Shown here piece after piece: positions 1 to 13,400 of a stretch of DNA of 64,000 bases. Numbering within the stretch: the first letter of the stretch is position 1; every line of letters begins with the position of its first letter. The stretch covers positions 1-64,000 of the forward strand of contig JAKZAN010000056.1 in the NCBI GenBank assembly GCA_023053545.1, in the 5' to 3' direction. The position numbers and the translations under genes were made by a program. This DNA is from Lepidurus packardi (Eukaryota > Arthropoda > Branchiopoda > Notostraca > Triopsidae). The notes under the pieces were generated by a model. The model worked only from the letters and a program-made list of their open reading frames with translations. It searched no databases and had not been told where the DNA came from.

Positions 1-961
1 CTTACCGAATTAATTCCTTACGGACTGAATTAATTCCTTACGGACTGAATTAATTCCTTACGGACTGAATTAATTCCTTACGGACTGAATTTAATTCCTT
101 ACGGACTGAATTAATACCTTACGGACTGAATTAAATCCTTACGGACTGAATTAATTTCTTACGGACTGAATTAATTCCTTACGGACTGAAATAATTCCTT
201 ACTGACTGAATTAATTCCTTACGGACTGAATTAATTCCTTACGGACTGAATTAATTCCTTACGGACTTAATTAATTCCTTACGTACTTAATTAATTCCTT
301 ACGGTCTGAATTAATTCCGTACGGATTTTATTAATTACTTACGGACTGAATTAATTCCTTACGGATTTAATTAATTCCTTACGGACTGAATTAATTCCTT
401 ACGGACTGAATTAATTCCTTACGGACTGAATTATTTCCCTACGGACTGAATTAATTCTTTAGGAATTGATTGAATTCCTTTCTTACCGAATTAATTCCTT
501 ACGGACTGAATTAATTCCTTACGGACTGAATTAATTCCTTACGGACTGAATTAATTCCTTACGGACTGAATTAATTCCTTACGGACTGAATTAATACCTT
601 ACGGACTGAATTAAAATCCTTACGGATTGAATTAATTCCTTACGGACTGAATTAATTCCTTACGGACTGAAATAATTCCTTACTGACTGAATTAATTCCT
701 TACGGACTGAATTAATTCCTTACGGACTGAATTAATTCCTTACGGACTTAATTAATTCCTTACGTACTTAATTAATTCCTTACGGTCTGAATTAATTCCG
801 TACGGATTTTATTAACTACTTACGGACTGAATTAGTTCCTTACGGACTTAATTAATTCCTTACGGACTGAATTAATTCCTTAAGGACTGAATTAATTCCT
901 TACGGACTGAATTATTTCCTTACGGACTGAATTAATTCTTTAGGATTGATTGAATTCCTTT
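1..961. repeat. 480-bp higher-order repeat, two tandem copies
   Basis: Bases 1-481 and 482-961 carry the same ordered series of about 24 monomer variants. Each copy begins with CTTACCGAATTAATTCC and ends with the 39-bp delimiter. The offset is 480-481 bp in this copy and 479 bp where the pair recurs at 2,435-3,392. The value 479 is 24 x 20 minus 1, because one delimiter monomer is 19 nt. The same HOR begins again at 7,127 and reaches its next delimiter 479 bp later, but the second HOR there is cut to roughly half length. Confidence 0.9.
488..587 (+). repeat. Run of five perfect consensus monomers (reference unit)
   Basis: Five uninterrupted exact copies of the 20-bp consensus lie here. The unit splits into a perfect palindrome, GAATTAATTC, and a non-palindromic half, CTTACGGACT, with the single CpG in the second half. 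This is a convenient reference against which variants elsewhere can be scored. Confidence 0.95.
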
Positions 962-967
962 CTTACC
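929..967 (+). repeat. HOR delimiter (19-nt plus diverged 20-nt monomer), representative copy
   Basis: The first half is GAATTAATTCTTTAGGATT (19 nt, one base shorter than the consensus). The second is GATTGAATTCCTTTCTTACC (20 nt, five internal differences from the consensus plus a last base that is C or T). The pair recurs throughout the array, at spacings from about 120 to 480 bp, and almost always follows a monomer with the variant GAATTATTTCC. It is the only common place with an EcoRI site (952-957 here). Copies are very uniform. Exceptions are 461 (extra A), about 40,150 and 60,590 (TTAAGGATT forms), and the TTTACGATT form at 49,501, 55,147, 58,525 and 60,234. Confidence 0.92.
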
Positions 968-1715
968 GAATTAATTCCTTACGGACTGAATTAATTCCAT
1001 TATGGACCTGAATTAATTCCTTACGGACTTAATTATTTCCTTACAGGACTGAATTAATTCTTTAGGATTGATTGAATTCCTTTCTTACTGAATTAATTCC
1101 TTACGGACTGAATTTATTCATTACCGACATAATTAAATCCTTACAGACTGAAATTATTCCTTATGGACTTGACTAATTCCGTAAGGAATGAATTAATTAA
1201 TTACGGACTGAAATAATTCCTTACGGACTGAATTAATTCCTTACGGACTGAATTAATTCCTTTCTTACTGAATAAATTCCTTACGGACTGAATTAATTCC
1301 TTACGGACTGAATTAATTCCTTACGGACTGAATTATTTCCTTACGGACTGAATTAATTCTTTAGGATTGATTGAATTCCTTTCTTACCGAATTAATTCCT
1401 TACGGACGGAAATTAATTCCTTACGGACTTAATTAATTCCGTAAGGAATGAATTAATTAATTACGGACTGAAATAATTCCTTACGGAATGAATTAATTCC
1501 TTACGGACTTCATTAATTCCTTTCGGACTGAATTAATACCTTACGGACTGAATTAAATCCATACGGACAGAATTAATTCCTTACGGACTGAATTAATTCC
1601 TTACGGAACTTAATTATTTCCTTACGGACTGAATTAATTCTTTAGGATTGATTGAATTCCTTTCTTACTGAATTAATTCCTTACGGACTGAATTAATTCC
1701 TTACGGACTGAATTA

Positions 1716-1749
1716 ATTCCTTACGGACTTAATTAATTCCGTAAGGAAT
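1716..1749. repeat. Perfect inverted repeat (12-bp arms, 10-nt loop), representative copy
   Basis: Left arm ATTCCTTACGGA (1716-1727) and right arm TCCGTAAGGAAT (1738-1749) are exact reverse complements around the loop CTTAATTAAT. The right arm comes from a variant monomer, GAATTAATTCCGTAAGGAAT, whose core is the reverse complement of the normal core. The same structure was read at 6230-6263, 39397-39430 and 57170-57203. It occurs in many more HORs, always followed by the monomer GAATTAATTAATTACGGACT. A related form uses the left arm ATTCCTTATGGA, with one mismatch. Such a sequence could extrude as a cruciform or fold in RNA; whether it does is unknown. Confidence 0.9.
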
Positions 1750-4700
1750 GAATTAATTAATTACGGACTGAAATAATTCCTTACGGACTGAATTAATTAC
1801 TTACGGACTGAATTAATTACTTACGGACTGAATTAATTCCTTAATTCAGTTCCTTACGGACTGAATCAATTTCATACGGACTGAATTAATTCCTTACGGA
1901 CTGAATCAATTTCATACGGACTGAATTAATTCCTTACGGACTGAATTAATTCCTTACTGACTGAATTAATTCCTTACGGACTGAATTAATTCCTTACGTA
2001 CTTATGTAATTCCTTACGGTCTGAATTAATTCCGTACGGATTTTATTAATTACTTACGGACTGAATTAATTCCTTACGGATTTAATTAATTCCTTACGGA
2101 CTGAATTAATTCCTTACGGACTGAATTAATTCCTTACGGACTGAATTATTTCCTTACGGACTGAATTAATTCTTTAGGATTGATTGAATTCCTTTCTTAC
2201 CGAATTAATTCCTTACGGACTGAATTAATTCCTTACGTACTTATGTAATTCCTTACGGTCTGAATTAATTCCGTACGGATTTTATTAATTACTTACGGAC
2301 TGAATTATTTCCTTACGGATTTAATTAATTCCTTACGGACTGAATTAATTCCTTACGGACTGAATTAATTCCTTACGGACTGAATTATTTCCTTACGGAC
2401 TGAATTAATTCTTTAGGATTGATTGAATTCCTTTCTTACCGAATTAATTCCTTACGGACTGAATTAATTCCTTACGGACTGAATTAATTCCTTACGGACT
2501 GAATTAATTCCTTACGGACTGAATTAATTCCTTACGGACTGAATTAATACCTTACGGACTGAATTAAATCCTTACGGACTGAATTAATTTCTTACGGACT
2601 GAATTAATTCCTTACGGACTGAAATAATTCCTTACTGACTGAATTAATTCCTTACGGACTGAATTAATTCCTTACGGACTGAATTAATTCCTTACGGACT
2701 TAATTAATTCCTTACGTACTTAATTAATTCCTTACGGTCTGAATTAATTCCGTACGGATTTTATTAATTACTTACGGACTGAATTAATTCCTTACGGATT
2801 TAATTAATTCCTTACGGACTGAATTAATTCCTTACGGACTGAATTAATTCCTTACGGACTGAATTATTTCCCTACGGACTGAATTAATTCTTTAGGATTG
2901 ATTGAATTCCTTTCTTACCGAATTAATTCCTTACGGACTGAATTAATTCCTTACGGACTGAATTAATTCCTTACGGACTGAATTAATTCCTTACGGACTG
3001 AATTAATTCCTTACGGACTGAATTAATACCTTACGGACTGAATTAAATCCTTACGGATTGAATTAATTCCTTACGGACTGAATTAATTCCTTACGGACTG
3101 AAATAATTCCTTACTGACTGAATTAATTCCTTACGGACTGAATTAATTCCTTACGGACTGAATTAATTCCTTACGGACTTAATTAATTCCTTACGTACTT
3201 AATTAATTCCTTACGGTCTGAATTAATTCCGTACGGATTTTATTAACTACTTACGGACTGAATTAGTTCCTTACGGACTTAATTAATTCCTTACGGACTG
3301 AATTAATTCCTTAAGGACTGAATTAATTCCTTACGGACTGAATTATTTCCTTACGGACTGAATTAATTCTTTAGGATTGATTGAATTCCTTTCTTACCGA
3401 ATTAATTCCTTACGGACTGAATTAATTCCTTATGGACTGAATTAATTCCTTACGGACTTAATTATTTCCTTACGGACTGAATTAATTCTTTAGGATTGAT
3501 TGAATTCCTTTCTTACTGAATTAATTCCTTACGGACTGAATTTATTCATTACCGACATAATTAAATCCTTACAGACTGAAATTATTCCTTATGGACTTGA
3601 CTAATTCCGTAAGGAATGAATTAATTAATTACGGACTGAAATAATTCCTTACGGACTGAATTAATTCCTTACGGACTGAATTAATTCCTTTCTTACTGAA
3701 TAAATTCCTTACGGACTGAATTAATTCCTTAATTAATTCCTTACGGACTGAATTAATTTCATACGGACTGAATTAATTCATTACGGACTTAATTAATCCA
3801 ATACGTACTGAACTTATTCATTACGGACTGAATTAATTCCTTACGGACTGAATTAATTCCTTACGGACTGAACTAATACCTAACGGACTGAATTAATACC
3901 TTACGGACTGAATTAATTCCTTACGGACTGAATTAATACGTTACGGACTGAATTAATTCCTTACGGACAGAATTAATTCTTTACGGACTGAATTAATTCC
4001 TTACAGACTTAATTAATTCCTCACGGACTGAATTAATTCCTTACGGACTGAATTAATTCCTTACGGACTGAATTATTTCCTTTCGGACTGAATTAATTCT
4101 TTAGGATTGATTGAATTCCTTTCTTACTGAATTAATTTCATACGGACTGAATTAACTCATTACGGACTTAATTAATCCATTACGGACTGAATTAATTTCT
4201 TACGGACAGAATTAATTCCTTACGGACTGAATTAATTCCTTACGCACTGAATTAATTCTTTACGGACTGAATTAATTCCTTACGGACTGAATCAATTCCT
4301 TAATTAATTCCTTACGGAATGAATTAATTTCATACGGACTGAATTAATTCCTTACGGACTGAATTAATTCCTTACTGACTGAATTAATTCCTTACGGACT
4401 GAATTAATTCCTTACGGACTGAATTAATTCTTTACGGACTTAATTAATTCACTACGGACTGAATTAATACCTTACGGACTGAATTAAATCCTTACGGACA
4501 GAATTATTTTCCTTACGGACTGAATTAATTCTTTAGGATTGATTGAATTCCTTTCTTACTGAATTAATTCATTACGGACATAATTAATCCATTACCGACT
4601 GAATTAATTCCTTACGTACTGAACATATTCATTAAGGACTGAATTAATTCCCTACGGACTGAATAAATACCTAACGGACTGAATTAATACCTTACGGACT

Positions 4701-7700
4701 GAATGAAATCCTTACGGACAGAATTAAACCCTTACGGACTGAAGTAATTCCTTACGGACTGAATTAATTCCTTACGGACTGAATTAATTCCTTACGGACT
4801 GAATTAATTCCTTACGGACTTAATTAATTCCTTACGGACTGAATTAATTCCTTACGGACTGAATTAATTCCTTACGGACTGAATTATTTCCTTACGGACT
4901 GAATTAATTCTTTAGGATTGATTGAATTCCTTTCTTACCGAATTAATTCCTTACGGACTGAATTAATTCCTTATGGACTGAATTAATTCCTTACGGACTT
5001 AATTATTTCCTTACGGACTGAATTAATTCTTTAGGATTGATTGAATTCCTTTCTTACTGAATTAATTCCTTACGGACTGAATTAATTCCTTACGGACTGA
5101 ATTAATTCATTACCGACATAATTAAGTCCTTACAGACTGAAATTATTCCTTATGGACTTAACTAATTCCGTAAGGAATGAATTAATTAATTACGGACTGA
5201 AATAATTCCTTACGGACTGAATTAATTCCTTACGGACTGAATTAATTCCTTACGGACTGAATTAATTCCTTACGGACTGAATTAATTCATTTCTTACTGA
5301 ATTAATTCCTTACGGACTGAATTAATTCCTTAATTAATTCCTTACGGACTGAATTAATTCCTTAATTAATTCCTTACGGACTGAATTGATTTCATACGGA
5401 CTGAATTAATTCATTACGGACTTAATTAATCCAATACGTACTGAACTTATTCATTACGGACTGAATTAATTCCTTACGGACTGAATTAATTCCTTACGTA
5501 CTGAACTAATACCTAACGGACTGAATTAATACCTTACGGACTGAATTAATTCCTTACGGACTGAATTAATACGTTACGGACTGAATTAATTCCTTACGGA
5601 CAGAATTAATTCTTTACGGACTGAATTAATTCCTTACGGACTTCATTAATTCCTCACGGACTGAATTAATTCCTTACGGACTGAATTAATTCCTTACGGA
5701 CTGAATTATTTCCTTTCGGACTGAATTAATTCTTTAGGATTGATTGAATTCCTTTCTTATTGAATTAATTTCATACGGACTGAATTAACTCATTACGGAC
5801 TTAATTAATCCATTACGGACTGAATTAATTTCTTACGGTCTGAATCAATTTCTTACGGACTGAATTAAATCCTTACGGACAGAATTAATTCCTTACGGAC
5901 TGAATTAATTCCTTACGCACTGAATTAATTTTTACGGACTGAATTAATTTCTTACGGACTGAATCAATTCCTTAATTAATTCCTTACGGACTGTATTAAT
6001 TCCTTTCTTACTGAATTAATTCCTTAAGGACTGAATTAATTCCTTAATTAATTCCTTACGGACTGAATTAATTTCATACGGACTGAATTAATTCATTACG
6101 GACTTAATTAATCCAATACGTACTGAACTTATTCATTACGGACTGAATTATTTCCTTACGGACTGAATTAATTCTTTAGGATTGATTGAATTCCTTTCTT
6201 ACTGAATTAATTCCTTACGGACTGAATTAATTCCTTACGGACTTAATTAATTCCGTAAGGAATGAATTAATTAATTACGGACTGAAATAATTCCTTACGG
6301 AATGAATTAATTCCTTACGGACTTCATTAATTCCTTTCGGACTGAATTAATACCTTACGGACTTAATTAATTCCTTACGGACTTAATTAATTCACTACGG
6401 ACTGAATTAATACCTTACGGACTGAATTAAATCCTTACGGACAGAATTAATTCCTTACGGACTGAATTAATTCCTTACGGACTTAATTATTTCCTTACGG
6501 ACTGAATTAATTCTTTAGGATTGATTGAAATCCTTTCTTAGTGAATTAATTCCTTACGGACTGAATTAATTCCCTACGGACTGAATTAATTCCTTACGGA
6601 CTTAATTAATTCCGTAAGGAATGAATTAATTAATTACGGACTGAAATAATTCCTTACGGACTGAATTAATTACTTACGGACTGAATTAATTCCTTAATTA
6701 ATTCCTTACGGACTGAATTAATTTCATACGGACTGAATTAATTCCTTACGGACTGAATTAATTCCTTACGGACTGAATTAATTCCTTACGGACTGAATTA
6801 TTTCCTTACGGACTGAATTAATTCTTTAGGATTGATTGAATTCCTTTCTTACCGAATTAATTCCTTACGGACTGAATTAATTCCTTACGGACTTAATTAA
6901 TTCCGTAAGGAATGAATTAATTAATTACGGACTGAAATAATTCCTTACGGAATGAATTAATTCCTTACGGACTTCATTAATTCCTTTCGGACTGAATTAA
7001 TACCTTACGGACTGAATTAAATCCATACGGACAGAATTAATTCCTTACGGACTGAATTAATTCCTTACGGACTTAATTATTTCCTTACGGACTGAATTAA
7101 TTCTTTAGGATTGATTGAATTCCTTTCTTACCGAATTAATTCCTTACGGACTGAATTAATTCCTTACGGACTGAATTAATTCCTTACGGACTGAATTAAT
7201 TCCTTACGGACTGAATTAATTCCTTACGGACTGAATTAATACCTTACGGACTGAATTAAATCCTTACGGACTGAATTAATTTCTTACGGACTGAATTAAT
7301 TCCTTACGGACTGAAATAATTCCTTACTGACTAAATTAATTCCTTACGGACTGAATTAATTCCTTACGGACTGAATTAGTTCCTTACGGACTTAATTAAT
7401 TCCTTACGTACTTAATTAATTCCTTACGGTCTGAATTAATTCCGTACGGATTTTATTAATTACTTACGGACTGAATTAATTCCTTACGGATTTAATTAAT
7501 TCCTTACGGACTGAATTAATTCCTTACGGACTGAATTAATTCCTTACGGACTGAATTATTTCCCTACGGACTGAATTAATTCTTTAGGATTGATTGAATT
7601 CCTTTCTTACCGAATTAATTCCTTACGGACTGAATTAATTCCTTACGGACTGAATTAATTCCTTACGGACTGAATTAATTCCTTACGGACTGAATTAATT

Positions 7701-10499
7701 CCTTACGGACTGAATTAATACCTTACGGACTGAATTAAATCCTTACGGACTGAATTAATTCCTTAAGGACTGAATTAATTCCTTACGGACTGAATTATTT
7801 CCTTACGGACTGAATTAATTCTTTAGGATTGATTGAATTCCTTTCTTACCGAATTAATTCCTTACGGACTGAATTAATTCCTTATGGACTGAATTAATTC
7901 CTTACGGACTTAATTATTTCCTTACGGACTGAATTAATTCTTTAGGATTGATTGAATTCCTTTCTTACTGAATTAATTCCTTACGGACTGAATTAATTCA
8001 TTACCGACATAATTAAATCCTTACAGACTGAAATTATTCCTTATGGACTTGACTAATTCCGTAAGGAATGAATTAATTAATTACGGACTGAAATAATTCC
8101 TTACGGACTGAATTAATTCCTTACGGACTGAATTAATTCCTTACGGACTGAATTAATACCTTACGGACTGAATTAATTCCTTACGGACTGAATTAATACG
8201 TTACGGACTGAATTAATTCCTTACGGACAGAATTAATTCTTTACGGACTGAATTAATTCCTTACGGACTTCATTAATTCCTCACGGACTGAATTAATTCC
8301 TTACGGACTGAATTAATTCCTTACGGACTGAATTATTTCCTTTCGGACTGAATTAATTCTTTAGGATTGATTGAATTCCTTTCTTACTGAATTAATTTCA
8401 TACGGACTGAATTAACTCATTACGGACTTAATTAATCCATTACGGACTGAATTAATTTCTTACGGTCTGAATCAATTTCTTACGGACTGAATTAAATCCT
8501 TACGGACAGAATTAATTCCTTACGGACTGAATTAATTCCTTACGCACTGAATTAATTTTTACGGACTGAATTAATTTCTTACGGACTGAATCAATTCCTT
8601 AATTAATTCCTTACGGACTGTATTAATTCCTTTCTTACTGAATTAATTCCTTAAGGACTGAATTAATTCCTTAATTAATTCCTTACGGACTGAATTAATT
8701 TCATACGGACTGAATTAATTCATTACGGACTTAATTAATCCAATACGTACTGAACTTATTCATTACGGACTGAATTATTTCCTTACGGACTGAATTAATT
8801 CTTTAGGATTGATTGAATTCCTTTCTTACTGAATTAATTCCTTACGGACTGAATTAATTCCTTACGGACTTAATTAATTCCGTAAGGAATGAATTAATTA
8901 ATTACGGACTGAAATAATTCCTTACGGAATGAATTAATTCCTTACGGACTTCATTAATTCCTTTCGGACTGAATTAATACCTTACGGACTTAATTAATTC
9001 CTTACGGACTGAATTAATACCTTACGGACTGAATTAAATCCTTACGGACAGAATTAATTCCTTACGGACTGAATTAATTCCTTACGGACTTAATTATTTC
9101 CTTACGGACTGAATTAATTCTTTAGGATTGATTGAAATCCTTTCTTAGTGAATTAATTCCTTACGGACTGAATTAATTCCCTACGGACTGAATTAATTCC
9201 TTACGGACTTAATTAATTCCGTAAGGAATGAATTAATTAATTACGGACTGAAATAATTCCTTACGGACTGAATTAATTACTTACGGACTGAATTAATTCC
9301 TTAATTAATTCCTTACGGACTGAATTAATTTCATACGGACTGAATTAATTCCTTACGGACTGAATTAATTCCTTACGGACTGAATTAATTCCTTACGGAC
9401 TGAATTATTTCCTTACGGACTGAATTAATTCTTTAGGATTGATTGAATTCCTTTCTTACCGAATTAATTCCTTACGGACTGAATTAATTCCTTACGGACT
9501 TAATTAATTCCGTAAGGAATGAATTAATTAATTACGGACTGAAATAATTCCTTACGGAATGAATTAATTCCTTACGGACTTCATTAATTCCTTTCGGACT
9601 GAATTAATACCTTACGGACTGAATGAAATCCATACGGACAGAATTAATTCCTTACGGACTGAATTAATTCCTTACGGACTTAATTATTTCCTTACGGACT
9701 GAATTAATTCTTTAGGATTGATTGAATTCCTTTCTTACTGAATTAATTCCTTACGGACTGAATTAATTCCTTACGGACTGAATTAATTCCTTACGGACTT
9801 AATTAATTCCGTAAGGAATGAATTAATTAATTACGGACTGAAATAATTCCTTACGGACTGAATTAATTACTTACGGACTGAATTAATTCCTTAATTAATT
9901 CCTTACGGACTGAATCCATTTCATACGGACTGAATTAATTCCTTACGGACTGAATCAATTTCATACGGACTGAATTAATTCCTTACGGACTGAATTAATT
10001 CCTTACTGACTGAATTAATTCCTTACGGACTGAATTAATTCCTTACGTACTTATGTAATTCCTTACGGTCTGAATTAATTCCGTACGGATTTTATTAATT
10101 ACTTACGGACTGAATTAATTCCTTACGGATTTAATTAATTCCTTACGGACTGAATTAATTCCTTACGGACTGAATTAATTCCTTACGGACTGAATTATTT
10201 CCTTACGGACTGAATTAATTCTTTAGGATTGATTGAATTCCTTTCTTACCGAAATAATTCCTTACGGACTGAATTAATTCCTTACGTACTTATGTAATTC
10301 CTTACGGACTGAATTATTTCCTTACGGACTGAATTAATTCTTTAGGATTGATTGAATTCCTTTCTTACCGAATTAATTCCTTACGGACTGAATTAATTCC
10401 TTATGGACTGAATTAATTCCTTACGGACTTAATTATTTCCTTACGGACTGAATTAATTCTTTAGGATTGATTGAATTCCTTTCTTACTGAATTAATTCC

Positions 10500-13400
10500 T
10501 TACGGACTGAATTAATTCCTTACGGACTGAATTAATTCATTACCGACATAATTAAATCCTTACAGACTGAAATTATTCCTTATGGACTTGACTAATTCCG
10601 TAAGGAATGAATTAATTAATTACGGACTGAAATAATTCCTTACGGACTGAATTAATTCCTTACGGACTGAATTAATTCCTTACGGACTGAATTAATTCCT
10701 TAAGGACTGAATTAATTCCTTACGGACTTAATTAATTCCTTACGTACTTAATTAATTCCTTACGGTCTGAATTAATTCCGTACGGATTTTATTAACTACT
10801 TACGGACTGAATTAGTTCCTTACGGACTTAATTAATTCCTTACGGACTGAATTAATTCCTTAAGGACTGAATTAATTCCTTACGGACTGAATTATTTCCT
10901 TACGGACTGAATTAATTCTTTAGGATTGATTGAATTCCTTTCTTACCGAATTAATTCCTTACGGACTGAATTAATTCCTTATGGACTGAATTAATTCCTT
11001 ACGGACTTAATTATTTCCTTACGGACTGAATTAATTCTTTAGGATTGATTGAATTCCTTTCTTACTGAATTAATTCCTTACGGACTGAATTAATTCCTTA
11101 CGGACTGAATTAATTCATTACCGACATAATTAAATCCTTACAGACTGAAATTATTCCTTATGGACTTGACTAATTCCGTAAGGAATGAATTAATTAATTA
11201 CGGACTGAAATAATTCCTTACGGACTGAATTCATTCCTTACGGACTGAATTAATTCCTTACGGACTGAATTAATTCCTTACGGACTGAATTAATTCCTTA
11301 CGGACTGTATTAATTCCTTTCTTACTGAATAAATTCCTTACGGACTGAATTAATTCCTTAATTAATTCCTTACGGACTGAATTAATTTCATACGGACTGA
11401 ATTAATTCATTACGGACTTAATTAATCCAATACGTACTGAACTTATTCATTACGGACTGAATTAATTCCTTACGGACTGAATTAATTCCTTACGGACTGA
11501 ACTAATACCTAACGGACTGAATTAATACCTTACGGACTGAATTAATTCCTTACGGACTGAATTAATACGTTACGGACTGAATTAATTCCTTACGGACAGA
11601 ATTAATTCTTTACGGACTGAATTAATTCCTTACGGACTTAATTAATTCCTCACGGACTGAATTAATTCCTTACGGACTGAATTAATTCCTTACGGACTGA
11701 ATTATTTCCTTTCGGACTGAATTAATTCTTTAGGATTGATTGAATTCCTTTCTTACTGAATTAATTTCATACGGACTGAATTAACTCATTACGGACTTAA
11801 TTAATCCATTACGGACTGAATTAATTTCTTACGGACTGAATCAATTTCTTACGGACTGAATTAAATCCTTACGGACAGAATTAATTCCTTACGGACTGAA
11901 TTAATTCCTTACGCACTGAATTAATTCTTTACGGACTGAATTAATTCCTTACGGACTGAATCAATTCCTTAATTAATTCCTTACGGAATGAATTAATTTC
12001 ATACGGACTGAATTAATTCCTTACGGACTGAATTAATTCCTTACTGACTGAATTAATTCCTTACGGACTGAATTAATTCCTTACGGACTGAATTAATTCT
12101 TTACGGACTTAATTAATTCACTACGGACTGAATTAATACCTTACGGACTGAATTAAATCCTTACGGACAGAATTATTTCCTTACGGACTGAATTAATTCT
12201 TTAGGATTGATTGAATTCCTTTCTTACTGAATTAATTCATTACGGACATAATTAATCCATTACGGACTGAATTAATTCCTTACGTACTGAACTTATTCAT
12301 TACGGACTGAATTAATTCCCTACGGACTGAATAAATACCTAACGGACTGAATTAATACCTTACGGACTGAATTAAATCCTTACGGACAGATTTAAACCCT
12401 TACGGACTGAAGTAATTCCTTACGGACTGAATTAATTCCTTACGGACTGAATTAAATCCTTACGGACAGAATTAAACCCTTACGGACTGAAGTAATTCCT
12501 TACGGACTGAATTAATTCCTTACGGACTGAATTAATTCCTTACGGACTGAATTAATTCCTTACGGACTGAATTAATTCCTTATGGACTGAATTAATTCCT
12601 TACGGACTGAATTAATTCATTACCGACATAATTAAATCCTTACAGACTGAAATTATTCCTTATGGACTTAACTAATTCCGTAAGGAATGAATTAATTAAT
12701 TACGTACTGAAATAATTCCTTACGGACTGAATTAATTCCTTACGGACTGAATTAATTCCTTATGGACTGAATTAATTCCTTACGGACTGTATTAATTCCT
12801 TTCTTACTGAATTAATTCCTTACGGACTGAATTAATTCCTTAATTAATTCCTTACGGACTGAATTAATTTCATACGGACTGAATTAATTCATTACGGACT
12901 TAATTAATCCAATACGTACTGAACTTATTCATTACGGACTGAATTAATTCCTTACGGACTGAATTAATTCCTTACGGACTGAACTAATACCTAACGGACT
13001 GAATTAATACCTTACGGACTGAATTAATTCCTTACGGACTGAATTAATACGTTTCGGACTGAATTAATTCCTTACGGACAGAATTATTTCCTTTCGGACT
13101 GAATTAATTCTTTAGGATTGATTGAATTCCTTTCTTACTGAATTAATTTCATACGGACTGAATTAACTCATTACGGACTTAATTAATCCATTACGGACTG
13201 AATTAATTTCTTACGGACTGAATCAAATTCTTACGGACTGAATTAAATCCTTACGGACAGAATTAATTCCTTACGGACTGAATTAATTCCTTACGCACTG
13301 AATTAATTCTTTACGGACTGAATTAATTCCTTACGGACTGAATCAATTCCTTAATTAATTCCTTACGGAATGAATTAATTTCATACGGACTGAATTAATT

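Larger units (their letters stand above)
1..3730. repeat. 2.43-kb duplicated block near the left edge
   Basis: Bases 1 to about 1,300 correspond, variant by variant, to about 2,435 to 3,730. Markers agree: the HOR start at 1 matches 2,435, the GAATTTATTCATTACC variant at about 1,111 matches 3,539, and GAATAAATTCC at 1,270 matches 3,698. The offset shrinks from 2,434 to 2,428 because the left copy carries several extra single bases. The copies diverge after about 1,300 and 3,730. Between them (about 1,300-2,434) lie other HORs of the same family. Confidence 0.8.

Noticed and set aside
940-947. TTAGG as insect telomere repeat in the delimiters
   Set aside because: It occurs once per delimiter as TTTAGGATT and is never in tandem, so this is not telomeric DNA.
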